The notes beneath the pieces were generated by a model. It was not told the DNA's origin, did not search any database, and worked only from the letters and a program-made list of their open reading frames with translations. Both the position numbers and the translations under genes were made by a program. Positions 1-9,155 of a DNA stretch of 64,000 nt are shown in pieces. The stretch comes from Lytechinus pictus (taxonomy: Eukaryota; Echinodermata; Echinoidea; Temnopleuroida; Toxopneustidae), in assembly GCF_037042905.1 (NCBI RefSeq), contig NC_087247.1, positions 74,942,420 through 75,006,419 on the forward strand. The letters run 5' to 3'. Within the stretch, counting starts at the first letter, position 1, and each line of letters opens with the position of its first letter.

Positions 1-639
1 CATGTGGATATCAAATGACAGTGCGCACGCATCAATCAGTGTTCTTTGTTGGCACCCTTCTAAACAAATAAGTGTCAAGAACTTTCTTGTTGAGTAAATT
101 TTGATCTGATAAGGAAACAATTTGAGATTTTTTTGTGCAAAAAATGGCATTTATATATGATCTACGGATAAAAGCCCAAATTCACCTTGAAGAATGGAAT
201 CAAATCAGACTAACAAGAAACTACGTCTCTTGGAAGACATCAAAATTTATATGGGGAACCTAAATTGCCTCAAACATGCATTAAAATTTGAGACATTTGG
301 TATTGTTAATCTCGTCTTTAAACAAAAGCGAATGGAATTAAAATTGCTTTTGTTATGATTTTGAATGACGGGAATATACCAAATTATTTCATGTTCCTGA
401 TTGTTCCGTACTCTATTTGCCAAAGATATTGCTGAAATGTATTCATTGTGTGCTGAAAAATAACTTTGATAATGTGTATGCGTTTGACGCCATTTATTTA
501 AGTGGCAAATTTCCTCTCGTCCTTTAAAAACTTTGCCTTGTGCCAAATAACAAAGTATGCTCATGTAACATTTTAAAGGCATTGTCTTCTATATGTGTAC
601 ACAATATATTTACCCTACTTATTTGTTGTGTAAGGTCAC
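1..639. other. no recognisable gene
   Basis: AT-rich sequence. A 111-codon open frame on the minus strand (247-582) has no recognisable domain and a composition like its surroundings, so I do not call it a gene. No tRNA, repeat ends or splice-site pairs were recognised here. Confidence 0.5.
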
Positions 640-952
640 ATTGATAAAGTGCTGTAACAAATATTGTTATATTATTGATAGATTATCTGTAGTAGTTATA
701 AAAAAGTACTAAAGTAGAGATGTTAGATATCTTCATGTTTTTGTTGCAACTCAGTACAGATGTTTTTAACTACAGTTTTGAGATATTATTGATAGATTAT
801 CTGCTACAATTTCTACATATATGATTCATTTATTTATTTATGATTCATTATTTTAAATAATCATATTTTACTTCTATTTACTTACCTTGTTAAAGATTTT
901 CTTTGCTCTTCATTACCTATAATATATATTTATGTTCAGTTTAATTCTCCAC

Positions 953-990
953 TCAATTCAATCTTTATTTGGAAATAAAGATTGAATTGA
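953..990. repeat. perfect 18-bp inverted repeat (hairpin), copy 1
   Basis: TCAATTCAATCTTTATTT is followed by GG and then its exact reverse complement, giving an 18-bp stem with a 2-nt spacer. It sits inside the 110-bp segment duplicated at 1236-1346. It could extrude as a small cruciform; no function is shown. Confidence 0.85.
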
Positions 991-1159
991 CTGTATTATT
1001 CGTGTTAATTATATATTCAAAAAGCTGCATCACTTCGCCGTGATCCCTCGCATAGGCCTATAAAGTTGATTCTATCCTTTGGGTTTATGTCAGGTTTCTA
1101 TAGCTTCTGACCATACGAGCATTGAAAGTTAAGGGGTTTATGGGACGAATTATCGACTA

Positions 1160-1237
1160 GGGCCGTCCATAGCTCAGTCGGTAGAGCACCGGGCTAGCAA
1201 TCCGGAGGTCTCGGGTTCGAATCCCGATGGAACCCCA
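1160..1237 (+). pseudogene. tRNA-like sequence (tRNA pseudogene or SINE head)
   Basis: The sequence has an A box (TAGCTCAGTCGG, 1170-1181) and a B box (GGTTCGAATCC, 1214-1224). It folds with a good D stem, a 5-bp anticodon stem (CCGGG/TCCGG), a 7-nt loop CTAGCAA with AGC in the anticodon position, and a 5-bp T stem. The acceptor stem pairs only over about four of seven positions in the normal register; GGG/CCC at the edges pair only with a bulge. The encoded-looking CCA and internal promoter boxes fit a tRNA-derived SINE or a decayed tRNA-Ala-like copy rather than a working tRNA gene. Confidence 0.6.
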
Positions 1238-1293
1238 TTTTCTTTGCTCTTTATTACCTATAATATATATTTATGGTCAGTTTAATTCTCCGC

Positions 1294-1331
1294 TCAATTC
1301 AATCTTTATTTGGAAATAAAGATTGAATTGA
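1294..1331. repeat. perfect 18-bp inverted repeat (hairpin), copy 2
   Basis: Identical hairpin to the one at 953-990, within the second copy of the 110-bp segment that flanks the tRNA-like unit. The two copies point the same way, so the tRNA-like unit lies between direct repeats. Confidence 0.85.
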
Positions 1332-2142
1332 CTGTATTATTCGTGTTACTTGTCAAAGATTGGAAGGAACTTGATTGATGTATGTTTTTGTTCCAACTTG
1401 GATACAAGTACGTGTTTTACAACTCAACAGTTCTTGAAAATTTTATAGACTTTATATGAAGCGTAATCTCAACTTGCCTTTACCATAAACATTGTGCTCG
1501 AACCTAAAACTCGTTAGTCATAGTAGTTATAAAAAAGTACTAAAGTAGAGATGTTAGATATCTACATGTTTTTGTTGCAACTCAGTAGAGATGTTTTTAA
1601 CTACAGTTTTGAGATATTATTGATAGATTATCTGCTGCAATTTCTACATATATGATGCATGTGTTTAGTTTTAATGGTTTTAAATAATCATGTTTTACTT
1701 CTATTTACTTACCTTGTCAAAGATTGGAAGATTTATGTTTTTGTTGCAACTTTGATACAAGTACGTGGACAGTGTTTTACAACTCAACAGTTCTTGGAAA
1801 TTGTATAGACTTTTTATATGAAGCGTAATCTCAACTTGCCTTCACCACAAACATTGTGCGTGAACCTAAAACTCGTTAGTCATAGTTGTTATAAAAGTAC
1901 TAAAGTAGAGATGTTAGATATCTTTGTTTTTGTTGCAACTCGAGTACAGATGATTTTCACTACAGTTTTTATCATGTAAAATATTAAGCATATAACTTTA
2001 ACTTGCCTTTACTTCAACCAACCATTCAGCCATTGTGTGTGCTAAAACTTCAGGAATCCCGTTACCTCAACCAACCATTTAGCCATTGTGTGTGCCAAAA
2101 CTTAGTCATGTTAGTAAGAAAGTACATGATTACAGATGTTAA

Positions 2143-2166
2143 AACATATATATATATATATATACA
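2143..2166. repeat. (TA)n microsatellite
   Basis: An uninterrupted run of alternating T and A. Confidence 0.9.
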
Positions 2167-2261
2167 TATCTCAAAATAAACTTTTTATAATATTAATACT
2201 TTTGTAATTTTCTTATTACTGTGATTAAGCTAAATGAAATTGTGATCGTTTTCATAAAGGT

Positions 2262-2890
2262 GTGCAAGTACCGCAGTAGCACCAGGGTAGTACCATGGTA
2301 CAGAGGTTTACAGGTACAGCGGTACTACTGCGGTAGTACCGCAGTATAGGTACCGCGGTACTACCGCAGTACAGGTACCGCGGTACTACCGCAGTACAGG
2401 TACCGCGGTACTACCGCAGTACCTGTACTGCGGTACTACCGCAGTATAGGTACCGCGGTACTACCGCAGTACAGGTACTGCGGTACTACGGCAGTACTAC
2501 TGCGGTACTACCGCAGTATAGGTACCGCGGTACTACCGCAGTACAGGTACTGCGGTACTACCGCAGTACAGGTACCGCGGTACTACCGCAGTACAGGTAC
2601 CGCGGTACTACCGCAGTATAGGTACCGCGGTACTACTGCAGTACTACTGCGGTACTACCGCAGTATAGGTACCGCGATACTACCGCAGTACAGGTACTGC
2701 GGTACTACCGCAGTACCTGTACTGCGGTACTACTGCAGTACTACCGCAGTATAGGTACCGCGGTACTACCGCAGTACAGGTACTGCGGTACTACCGCAGT
2801 AGTACCGACCAATTTACCACGAGTACTACCGCAGTACTTGTACTGCGGTAGTACTGCGGTACTTGTACCGCAGTACTACCGCAGTACTTT
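2262..2890. repeat. palindrome-rich 25-bp satellite (GTAC/CCGC)
   Basis: About 630 bp built almost only from GGTAC, CCGCGGTAC, TACCGCAGTAC and their complements. The clearest unit is 25 bp: AGGTACCGCG followed by GTACTACCGCAGTAC, repeated with small variants. Nearly every unit holds self-complementary words (GGTACCGCGGTACC, GTAC), so both strands look alike and the array can fold on itself in many registers. Short spacer switches (CAG/CTG/TAT between units) are the main variation. It ends against the polypurine tract at 2896. GC content is far above the surroundings. Confidence 0.9.
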
Positions 2891-2895
2891 TTTAC

Positions 2896-3092
2896 AAGGG
2901 TAACGAAGAAGAAGAAGAAAAGAAGGAGAAGGAAGAGGAGGAACAGAAGAAGAGAGGGGACGAGGAGTAGAAGGAGACGGAAGAAACTGATAACGAAGGG
3001 AAATAAATAAGGAGAAGAACAACAGCATAAACGTGACGACAATAACAACAAGAAGAGGAGAATAGGAAGAAATAAAAGAAATAGAAAGAATA
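2896..3092. repeat. polypurine (A/G-rich) tract
   Basis: About 190 bp of nearly uninterrupted A and G on the + strand (GAAGAAGAAGAAGAAAAG and similar). The complementary strand gives leucine/serine-rich open frames that are composition artefacts. It lies between the GTAC satellite and the 3' end of the minus-strand LINE, so it may mark the LINE's 3' junction. Confidence 0.8.
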
Positions 3093-3179
3093 GAAGAAAG
3101 GACATATCGAAGCTTCAATCAAACTATGTAAAATACATAATAATACCTAGTAGAGAAGAGAAAGGAACTAGGTCAGTAT

Positions 3180-3863
3180 TCAGGCTAAATCAACCGTACA
3201 ACATATCTTTGCATCTTCTTTTTGACTCTCAAGTGAAAGATATTCTTTCAATTTCCTCTTAAAATGCAAAAAGTTTCCTATTTCCTTTATATCATTGGGA
3301 AGGGAATTCCAATGTTTTATAGCATTGTAATAAAATGAGTTACCAATACTACCTACCCTTTCTGGTAAGCAAAAATTGAAATGGCTGTTTCTTGTATTAT
3401 AGTTATGGATTTCGGTAACTAGATTAAAGTTTGATCCAATGTAATGATTCGATCTATTGTGATAGATTTTATGCACGTGGTGCAAAATAAGCTGTTTTGA
3501 TCTTTTGTTGACTTCAAGAAAACCTGCTCCAGAGAGTTCGGTGTAGCCATGTGGGTTCTGGGACCAGAACAGCTAATGAATCTAACCATTAATTTTATTC
3601 TGTATAATTTTCAACTTCTTTTTATCGAGTTCGCTTATGCCACTAAACCAAGCAGGGTTGGCATAGTCAAATAAACTCTGAATAAGAGCAAAACAGAGAA
3701 TACGCCTTGCTTTTTGATCCATACAACTTTGATACCTGTACAAAAATTTCAAACGGGCATTCGCCCTTTTTACGATTGATTCTACTAAAGATGAAAATGA
3801 AAGGGAGCTAGTCAACTCAATGCCTAAATACTTTACAGATTCTTTCCTATGAATTATCTTATT
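3180..3863 (-). pseudogene. LINE ORF2 C-terminal part, frameshifted
   Basis: Continuation of the LINE reverse transcriptase after the Gypsy insertion. 3582-3863 reads the post-RT region (SVKYLGIEL, then KRANARLKFLYR, and ..FALIQSLFDYANPAW), typical of CR1/L2-type proteins. It ends at a TAG at 3582. The sequence 3486-3581 continues the protein only if the frame changes twice (HGYTELSGAG is readable in one frame). 3180-3485 then gives the usual C-terminus (YNTRNS, NSLPNDIK) before a stop at 3180. So this end carries at least two small indels. Confidence 0.8.
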
Positions 3864-3867
3864 ATTG
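3864..3867. repeat. target-site duplication ATTG, left copy (Gypsy)
   Basis: ATTG directly precedes the 5' LTR and is repeated at 12479-12482 directly after the 3' LTR. The four bases lie within the LINE ORF2. Confidence 0.85.
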
Positions 3868-5126
3868 TGTAAGTTGTGGTGTTTCATACATATAGTAAAA
3901 CTTCATTTTTCCCACAACTTATAATAATACATGTACCTATGTAATCAACAAACTTTCATTACCTGGTTCCAGACATTCATGTCTTTCATAGGGCTGCAGC
4001 CCTCTGCACAAAAGGGATCTGAGGTTAAGGCTATTGCCCCCTTGGACCATAAATCTATCAGTGTAGTGCATTAATGCACAATGACCACTTTCTTCTTTAC
4101 CCCTCTTCTCCCTTCTCCCCCCTCTCTCTCTCTATCTCTCTCCTCTGAATTCGTAAGGCTCTGCTGATTTTATTTTGCAATATATTTATTCTCCCCCAGA
4201 AAAGTTATGTGTGGTATATTGGGAAGGGAATAAGATTGGGCAGAGCAGTGTAGAGATTGTCAGGAGAAGGAAGGGTTTTTGTTTCTGTGTATTAGTTTTT
4301 CATGATAATTGTCTTCCGTAATACGTTTATTAACATTATTTGTGCCTGATCTGCTATTTTGCTGTGCTAACGGATAAAAAGGTATATAGAACACGGAGTA
4401 ACTTCACTATTAATACAATATTTAAGAAGAATATTGATATAGAGAGTGGACGCTATCCAGCATATGTTATTTCTTCGCCCTTTTGTTACTAATACAAGTG
4501 AACTGTGAACTGCCTATACTACGTATACTATTTGAAGGACGCTTTCCAGACTTACATGATTATTGTGGACCCCATCTATTCCAGAACGTTTCCTGAGTTT
4601 CTTCTAAATCTTATTAGTTCGTGCTTTTCTGTATTTTGCTCAAACCTTGGAAGACTTTGAGTGTTTCATCTTCTTCATTCCTGATCTGCTCCATTTGTGG
4701 AAACCTGTGATAACTTTATCTTCTTCGTTTTTCTGTATGTCCACCCTTGGAAATCTTGTTCGCGAGGACAGCTACTGTTAAGACATTATTCTTTATCATC
4801 GATTCCATTTTCCGCGGTTAATAGAGTGGCCACTCGCAAGTTACACAGACATTCTTAAGTATTGGTTATTTTTCTTTGAGTATTACATTTTCAATTTGTG
4901 TCATATTTCTTTTTATTTTCGTTTGTTTACACAAGTGTCAATTTTGTTGAAACATATAATATCTCTGTTTATTGAAACATATTGATAGGATTTTAATAAA
5001 CCTCTTGTCTCAAGAGCTATACGCATTTATATTGCGTCTCTTTCAATTATCATCTCGTAGATTCTTATTTGTAGTTCGAACCCGAGGGCTCATTAAATAA
5101 TACTGATTTAATTTATGACGCCTACA
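3868..5126 (+). repeat. 5' LTR of the Gypsy element
   Basis: 1259 bp, starting TGTAAGTTG and ending CCTACA. It carries a CT-rich tract near 4100-4145, a TATA-like GGTATATAGA at about 4381-4390 that could drive transcription, and AATAAA at 4995-5000 that could serve as the poly(A) signal. The functional assignment of these motifs is inference from position. Confidence 0.93.
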
Positions 5127-5131
5127 TAATT

Positions 5132-5149
5132 TGGTGGCAGCGGTGGGAT
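5132..5149 (+). promoter_or_regulatory. primer binding site, tRNA-Leu type
   Basis: TGGTGGCAGCGGTGGGAT begins five bases after the LTR end. It is complementary to the 3' end (ATCCCACCGCTGCCA-CCA) known for animal tRNA-Leu(AAG/UAG), so that tRNA is the likely primer for minus-strand DNA synthesis. Confidence 0.85.
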
Positions 5150-5343
5150 TGATATTGAAATAGGACAAGAAGTTTGCTGTTACATGACAAGTGTTTAGGG
5201 TATAGTATAACATATTACACTACAAAGCTTTACTTTGTTTCGATATAATTGTTTCCTAATTGTAGAGATAAAGATAATCTTAATTTGCCCAAGCCAAATT
5301 CAGTATTCTTTTGACCACTAACTTTACTCTTATTAAATTCATC

Positions 5344-6369
5344 ATGTCTCTTCCAACGCCCCAACATCCCGACAGTCGAGCTGACTCAGCCCCCAACCAA
5401 ATGTTCCCGATTAGTTATGTGCCCCTGTATATGACCATCCCCACATTCACTGGTGATAACGACGGGGTGGTGTTAAATCAGTGGATCGCCCAAGTCAAGG
5501 CTGCTTTCCAGTCTTGGCGGACACCTACAGATCAGCAGGTGGGGGTCATCCTCTACCACCTAGCAGGTTTGGCCAAGAGGGAGATCCTCGTGCTGAGCGA
5601 AGACCAACGGAGAACCCCAGAGCAGGTTTTCAAGGCCCTTGACTGTGCTTTTGGGGACAAGGAAACTATCCCATCTCTTCTGGGCAGGCTACATGGAAGA
5701 CGCCAGCTCAGAGAAGAATCTGTGAGGAGGTATGCGCTTGCATTGCAAGAGATTGGGGGACGGATTAAAACGATTAACAAAGAATACGTAAAAGACATGA
5801 GTGACCTACTGAGTAGCTGCTTTGTCGAAGGTCTACGGCAAGGCCAAGTGAAGGTTGCGGTGGCCCGTTACTGGCGTCAACACAGAGGTGGAAGTTTTGA
5901 AGAGCTGAAAGATGAGGCCACAAAGATCGCAGAAGAGGAAGAGAATGGAAACCAGGATGAGTTTTCCAAGGTGGAGAGTGCTGTCCTAGCTATGGAGAGT
6001 GAGAAGCCAGCAATCAAGCAGGGGGAGAAGGAAACCCAAGAGCTCCTTCGCAATCTAACCAAGGAGGTTGAAGCACTGCGATTGCGGGTAGACCAGCTGA
6101 CACCCAATAGGCAACCGCCAAGAGCAGGCCAATCAAACACCCCCAATCGATCACTACTTTGCTATAACTGTGGTAGGGCAGGACATATGAAAAGGGAGTG
6201 TAAGGAGCCTCTTAGACCAAGGGCTAGACCAACCCAACAGCAACAGGTTCTGTATCAGGAGTTTGCCCAGCCAACACCCTCCTCATTTAATCCTCATGCA
6301 CAAGGGTCTTTCGAAAGCTACCAGCAATATCAGCCACAGTACCCACCCCAGTTCCACCAGGGAAACTAA
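5344..6369 (+). CDS. Gypsy Gag protein
   Basis: 341 codons from the ATG at 5344; the frame is open upstream only through a TTG at 5311, so the ATG is the sensible start. Gag builds the cytoplasmic virus-like particle and packages the RNA. The middle (residues about 35-200) has the helical capsid look of retrotransposon Gag (PTFTGDNDG, LNQWIAQV). Residues about 215-255 are charged and probably coiled. Near residue 275 is a CCHC zinc knuckle CYNCGRAGHMKREC that binds nucleic acid. The tail is rich in Q, P and Y. The stop TAA at 6367 is part of a -1 frameshift signal that gives access to pol. The frame is intact. Confidence 0.93.
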   Translation: MSLPTPQHPDSRADSAPNQMFPISYVPLYMTIPTFTGDNDGVVLNQWIAQVKAAFQSWRTPTDQQVGVILYHLAGLAKREILVLSEDQRRTPEQVFKALDCAFGDKETIPSLLGRLHGRRQLREESVRRYALALQEIGGRIKTINKEYVKDMSDLLSSCFVEGLRQGQVKVAVARYWRQHRGGSFEELKDEATKIAEEEENGNQDEFSKVESAVLAMESEKPAIKQGEKETQELLRNLTKEVEALRLRVDQLTPNRQPPRAGQSNTPNRSLLCYNCGRAGHMKRECKEPLRPRARPTQQQQVLYQEFAQPTPSSFNPHAQGSFESYQQYQPQYPPQFHQGN

Positions 6370-6419
6370 ATACTTCCGGTTCCAAGGGTCTGATACCGGA
6401 AAAAGAATTTAATGACCCT
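6360..6419 (+). promoter_or_regulatory. -1 ribosomal frameshift signal with H-type pseudoknot
   Basis: The slippery heptamer GGGAAAC (6360-6366) sits in the Gag frame as G GGA AAC, directly before the TAA stop. After a 7-nt spacer, TTCCGGT (6374-6380) pairs with ACCGGAA (6395-6401). Inside that loop AGGGTC (6385-6390) pairs with GACCCT (6414-6419) downstream. This gives a 7-bp stem 1 and a 6-bp stem 2, the standard layout of a -1 frameshift pseudoknot. The -1 frame leads straight into protease/pol. The same heptamer is known at some retroviral gag-pro junctions. Frameshifting itself is not shown here. Confidence 0.85.
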
Positions 6420-6656
6420 CTCCCCCTCTTGGATCCAACAAAGACACCTCCAAAGAATCGACCCCCTCTCCTGGGTGGACATGTGATGGCCGATGCCGAA
6501 ATCGAAGGGATGCTCGTTACCTGTCTTCTCGACACCGGCTCTCAGGTCTCCACCATTGGGAAGGATTTTTTGCTTGCCCTAAAGGGCAATGGACACACTC
6601 CAGAAAGCATACCCTGGTTGAAGTTAACAGGAGCAAGTGGGATGAGAGTCCCCTAG
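6363..6656 (+). CDS. Gypsy protease (start of pol), ends at a TAG
   Basis: Reached by -1 frameshift from gag; the frame is open from 6291. An aspartic protease motif LLDTGSQVSTIG is visible at about 6525-6560, with D-T-G as the catalytic triad that would act as a dimer to cut Gag and Pol. The frame ends at TAG 6654-6656 within the protease domain, but the same frame resumes at once into RT. The stop therefore looks like a point mutation in a formerly continuous pro-pol frame, unless it is read through. Confidence 0.85.
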   Translation, partial: KLNTSGSKGLIPEKEFNDPLPLLDPTKTPPKNRPPLLGGHVMADAEIEGMLVTCLLDTGSQVSTIGKDFLLALKGNGHTPESIPWLKLTGASGMRVP

Positions 6657-9155
6657 TTAGGCTGTGTGATGCTGAAGATGACAGTTCTTGGACAGGACTT
6701 GGGACTTGTTAGTATGTTAGTGGTGGACAAGCCGACCTCGTCTAAGTGCCCCTGCCTTATTGGTACCAACATTATCGACCAGTGTAAAGAGCGATTATTC
6801 AGTCAGGAAGGGAAGGGCTACCTTAGAAGTGAGTCTGCTAGAAAAAATGAGGCATGGAGCAGAGTTCTGGCTGCGACCACGGAGTCTGATGCTATCAACA
6901 ATGGCGAGCACATCATAAGGGTTGCTGGTGGAAAGGTACGGATAAAGGCGGGCCATGAATCGATTGTCCGTGGGTATTGCCATCCTATGAAATCAGCAAG
7001 GGAGCTATTGGCTGTCATAGAGCCAATGAAAGAGAACAGACTGCCCAATGGGATAATGACTGCCCGCTCTTTGGTGATGGTTGATGGAGGAATTGTCCCT
7101 GTTCGGGTTGCCAACCATAGCCCACGAGACATCATTCTCACGAGATACACACAGCTGGCGATACTTAACACTGTGGAGAGGGGTGCAATCTTTACTAAGC
7201 ACGATATAGAACTGGAGTATGTGGATGCTGAGACACTGCAGGTGACAATGACCGAAACAAGTCCTCTGCCAGCGAAGTTCCTTTCGGAGATTGATATCTG
7301 CCAAGATGGCTTAACGGATGATCAGGTTGCCAAGACCAGTGAATTGCTACGGCGACACGAACATGTTTTCTCAACAGGAAGTGATGACTACGGTTGCACA
7401 AATCTCACTACACACAGTATCCCAACTGGAGATGCCCCACCCCAAAAACAAGCATTCCGGAGAATCCCTCCTCAACATTATCGAGAAGTCAAAGAACACC
7501 TCCGTCAGCTCCTTGACGCAAATATCATCCAAGAGTCATACAGTCCTTGGGCATCACCAATTGTTGTAGTAAGAAAACGTGATGGCAGCATGCGACTGTG
7601 TGTCGACTATAGGAGGTTAAATTCCAAAACAAGACATGATACATTCCCCCTCCCACGTATAGAAGAGTCACTGGATGCCCTCGGTCAGGCCAAGTACTTC
7701 TCGACGCTTGATCTTGCCAGTGGATATTGGCAGGTGGAGATGGAGGAAGCAGATAAGCCAAAGACAGCTTTCACTACGCCCATGGGGCTTTTTGAATTCA
7801 ATAGAATGCCCTTCGGTCTGTCGAATGCCCCAGCCACCTTTCAAAGACTCATGCAACGATGTCTGGGCGACCTGAACTACGAAACGTTGCTTATCTACTT
7901 AGACGATATCATCATCTTTTCCAAAGATTTTGAAGAGCACTTAGGGAATCTAGATGTAGTCTTTTCAAGACTTCATCAGGCTGGTCTTAAGGTGAAACCT
8001 AGCAAGTGTCACCTATTCCAACAGAGAGTGCAGTACCTAGGACATGTGATTTCAGCAGAAGGCATTGCAACCGACCCCGATAAATGCAAAGTACTGGAGA
8101 CATGGCCATGCCCAAACAATGCCAAAGAGACTCGCAGGTTCCTGGGTTTCGCTGGGTATTATCGGCGGTTTGTTAAGAACTTCTCTAAAATCGCTAAACC
8201 TCTCTTCGCCCTTGTAGGTCAACCGAAGAAGGGCTCCCGGAAGTCTAGAGGTCCATCTCCACCTTTCATCTGGTCAGATGAATGTCAGGGAGCTTTCGAT
8301 ACCCTCCGTCAATGCCTTGTTTCTGCACCAATCCTTGCCTATCCTGATTTCAATGCACCATTCCGACTCTACACTGATGCTAGCAGCCACGGACTCGGGG
8401 CAGTGCTTGCTCAGAATCAGGAGGGCAAGGAGAGGGTAATTGCCTATGCCAGCAGGGGTCTCCGGAGGTCAGAGAGGAACGACGAGAACTACAGCGCGTT
8501 CAAGCTCGAACTGTTGGCCCTCAAGTGGGCAGTGACGGAGAAGTTTCGGGATTACCTACTTGGATCTCAAGTAGACGTTTACACCGATCACAATCCCCTC
8601 CTCTATCTTCGCAAGGCAGACCTCCGTGCCACCGAACAGCGTTGGGCTGCAAAGTTAGCCAACTTCAATATCAAGGTCCACTATCGTCCTGGCCATGCTA
8701 ACCAAAATGCAGATGCCTTATCCCGCTTACCGGTTAGTGAGGACTTCAGTCAAGAGCTGACCCAAAAACAAATTAAGAAAGATGAAGAGCAGGAGGATGG
8801 GGAATTATTGAACATACATGCTCAGACTATCACTGGACCTACTCACCGATCCCAATCGCTGTCTCAGAGGGTAGCCAACCTCCAGGCTGGAGACCCTACG
8901 ACATCCTTTGTCGCAGAGCTCGTGAGTGGTAACAGACGCCCGTCAGCGCAAGTACTCCAGACTGGAAGCAGGTCTTTTCGGAGGTTGATAGGGGAGTGGC
9001 CAAAGTTGACAGTCCTCAATGGAATCCTGTATCGCACTTGTTACAATGACAAGGAGAGAATGGAGTATAAACAAATGGTTGTACCACCTGTGGCTAGAAA
9101 AGATGTTTTCCAGCACGGACATGAGCAGGCGGCCCATATGGCAGCGGATAGCTAG
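6657..9155 (+). CDS. Gypsy reverse transcriptase and RNase H
   Basis: Same frame as the protease. After the rest of the protease region comes the reverse transcriptase: LRQLLDANIIQESYSPWASP, VDYRRLN, the FSTLDLASGYWQ block, MPFGLSNAP and the catalytic YLDD at 7896-7907. The connection follows (RRFLGFAGYYRRF), then RNase H with YTDASSHGLGAVL at about 8370 and the TDHNPL block near 8585. It copies the element RNA to DNA and removes the RNA in the particle. The first in-frame ATG after the TAG is at 6666. The frame stops at TAG 9153-9155, inside the integrase zinc finger. All RT and RNase H motifs look intact. Confidence 0.93.
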   Translation, partial: LGCVMLKMTVLGQDLGLVSMLVVDKPTSSKCPCLIGTNIIDQCKERLFSQEGKGYLRSESARKNEAWSRVLAATTESDAINNGEHIIRVAGGKVRIKAGHESIVRGYCHPMKSARELLAVIEPMKENRLPNGIMTARSLVMVDGGIVPVRVANHSPRDIILTRYTQLAILNTVERGAIFTKHDIELEYVDAETLQVTMTETSPLPAKFLSEIDICQDGLTDDQVAKTSELLRRHEHVFSTGSDDYGCTNLTTHSIPTGDAPPQKQAFRRIPPQHYREVKEHLRQLLDANIIQESYSPWASPIVVVRKRDGSMRLCVDYRRLNSKTRHDTFPLPRIEESLDALGQAKYFSTLDLASGYWQVEMEEADKPKTAFTTPMGLFEFNRMPFGLSNAPATFQRLMQRCLGDLNYETLLIYLDDIIIFSKDFEEHLGNLDVVFSRLHQAGLKVKPSKCHLFQQRVQYLGHVISAEGIATDPDKCKVLETWPCPNNAKETRRFLGFAGYYRRFVKNFSKIAKPLFALVGQPKKGSRKSRGPSPPFIWSDECQGAFDTLRQCLVSAPILAYPDFNAPFRLYTDASSHGLGAVLAQNQEGKERVIAYASRGLRRSERNDENYSAFKLELLALKWAVTEKFRDYLLGSQVDVYTDHNPLLYLRKADLRATEQRWAAKLANFNIKVHYRPGHANQNADALSRLPVSEDFSQELTQKQIKKDEEQEDGELLNIHAQTITGPTHRSQSLSQRVANLQAGDPTTSFVAELVSGNRRPSAQVLQTGSRSFRRLIGEWPKLTVLNGILYRTCYNDKERMEYKQMVVPPVARKDVFQHGHEQAAHMAADS

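Larger units (their letters stand above)
690..1985. repeat. about 360-bp direct tandem repeat, three imperfect units
   Basis: Blocks beginning near 690, 1520 and 1880 share the run AGTACTAAAGTAGAGATG followed by TTTTTGTTGCAACTC. Between the last two, the blocks starting at 1343 and 1706 repeat ACTTACCTTGT, CAACTCAACAGTTCTTG and CCTAAAACTCGTTAGTCATAG. The period is about 360 bp. The first interval is longer because it also contains two copies of a 110-bp segment (about 896-1010 and 1236-1346) enclosing a tRNA-like sequence. Function unknown; simplest reading is an old tandem duplication later invaded by a SINE-like unit. Confidence 0.75.

Noticed and set aside
1160..1237. A functional tRNA-Ala gene
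   Set aside because: The acceptor stem pairs at only about four of seven positions, and the unit sits between duplicated repeats.
2791..3122. Leucine/serine-rich minus-strand frames
   Set aside because: They are the complement of a polypurine tract and overlap each other in several frames.
5311..5343. An upstream start for Gag at 5311
   Set aside because: The codon there is TTG. The first ATG in frame is at 5344.
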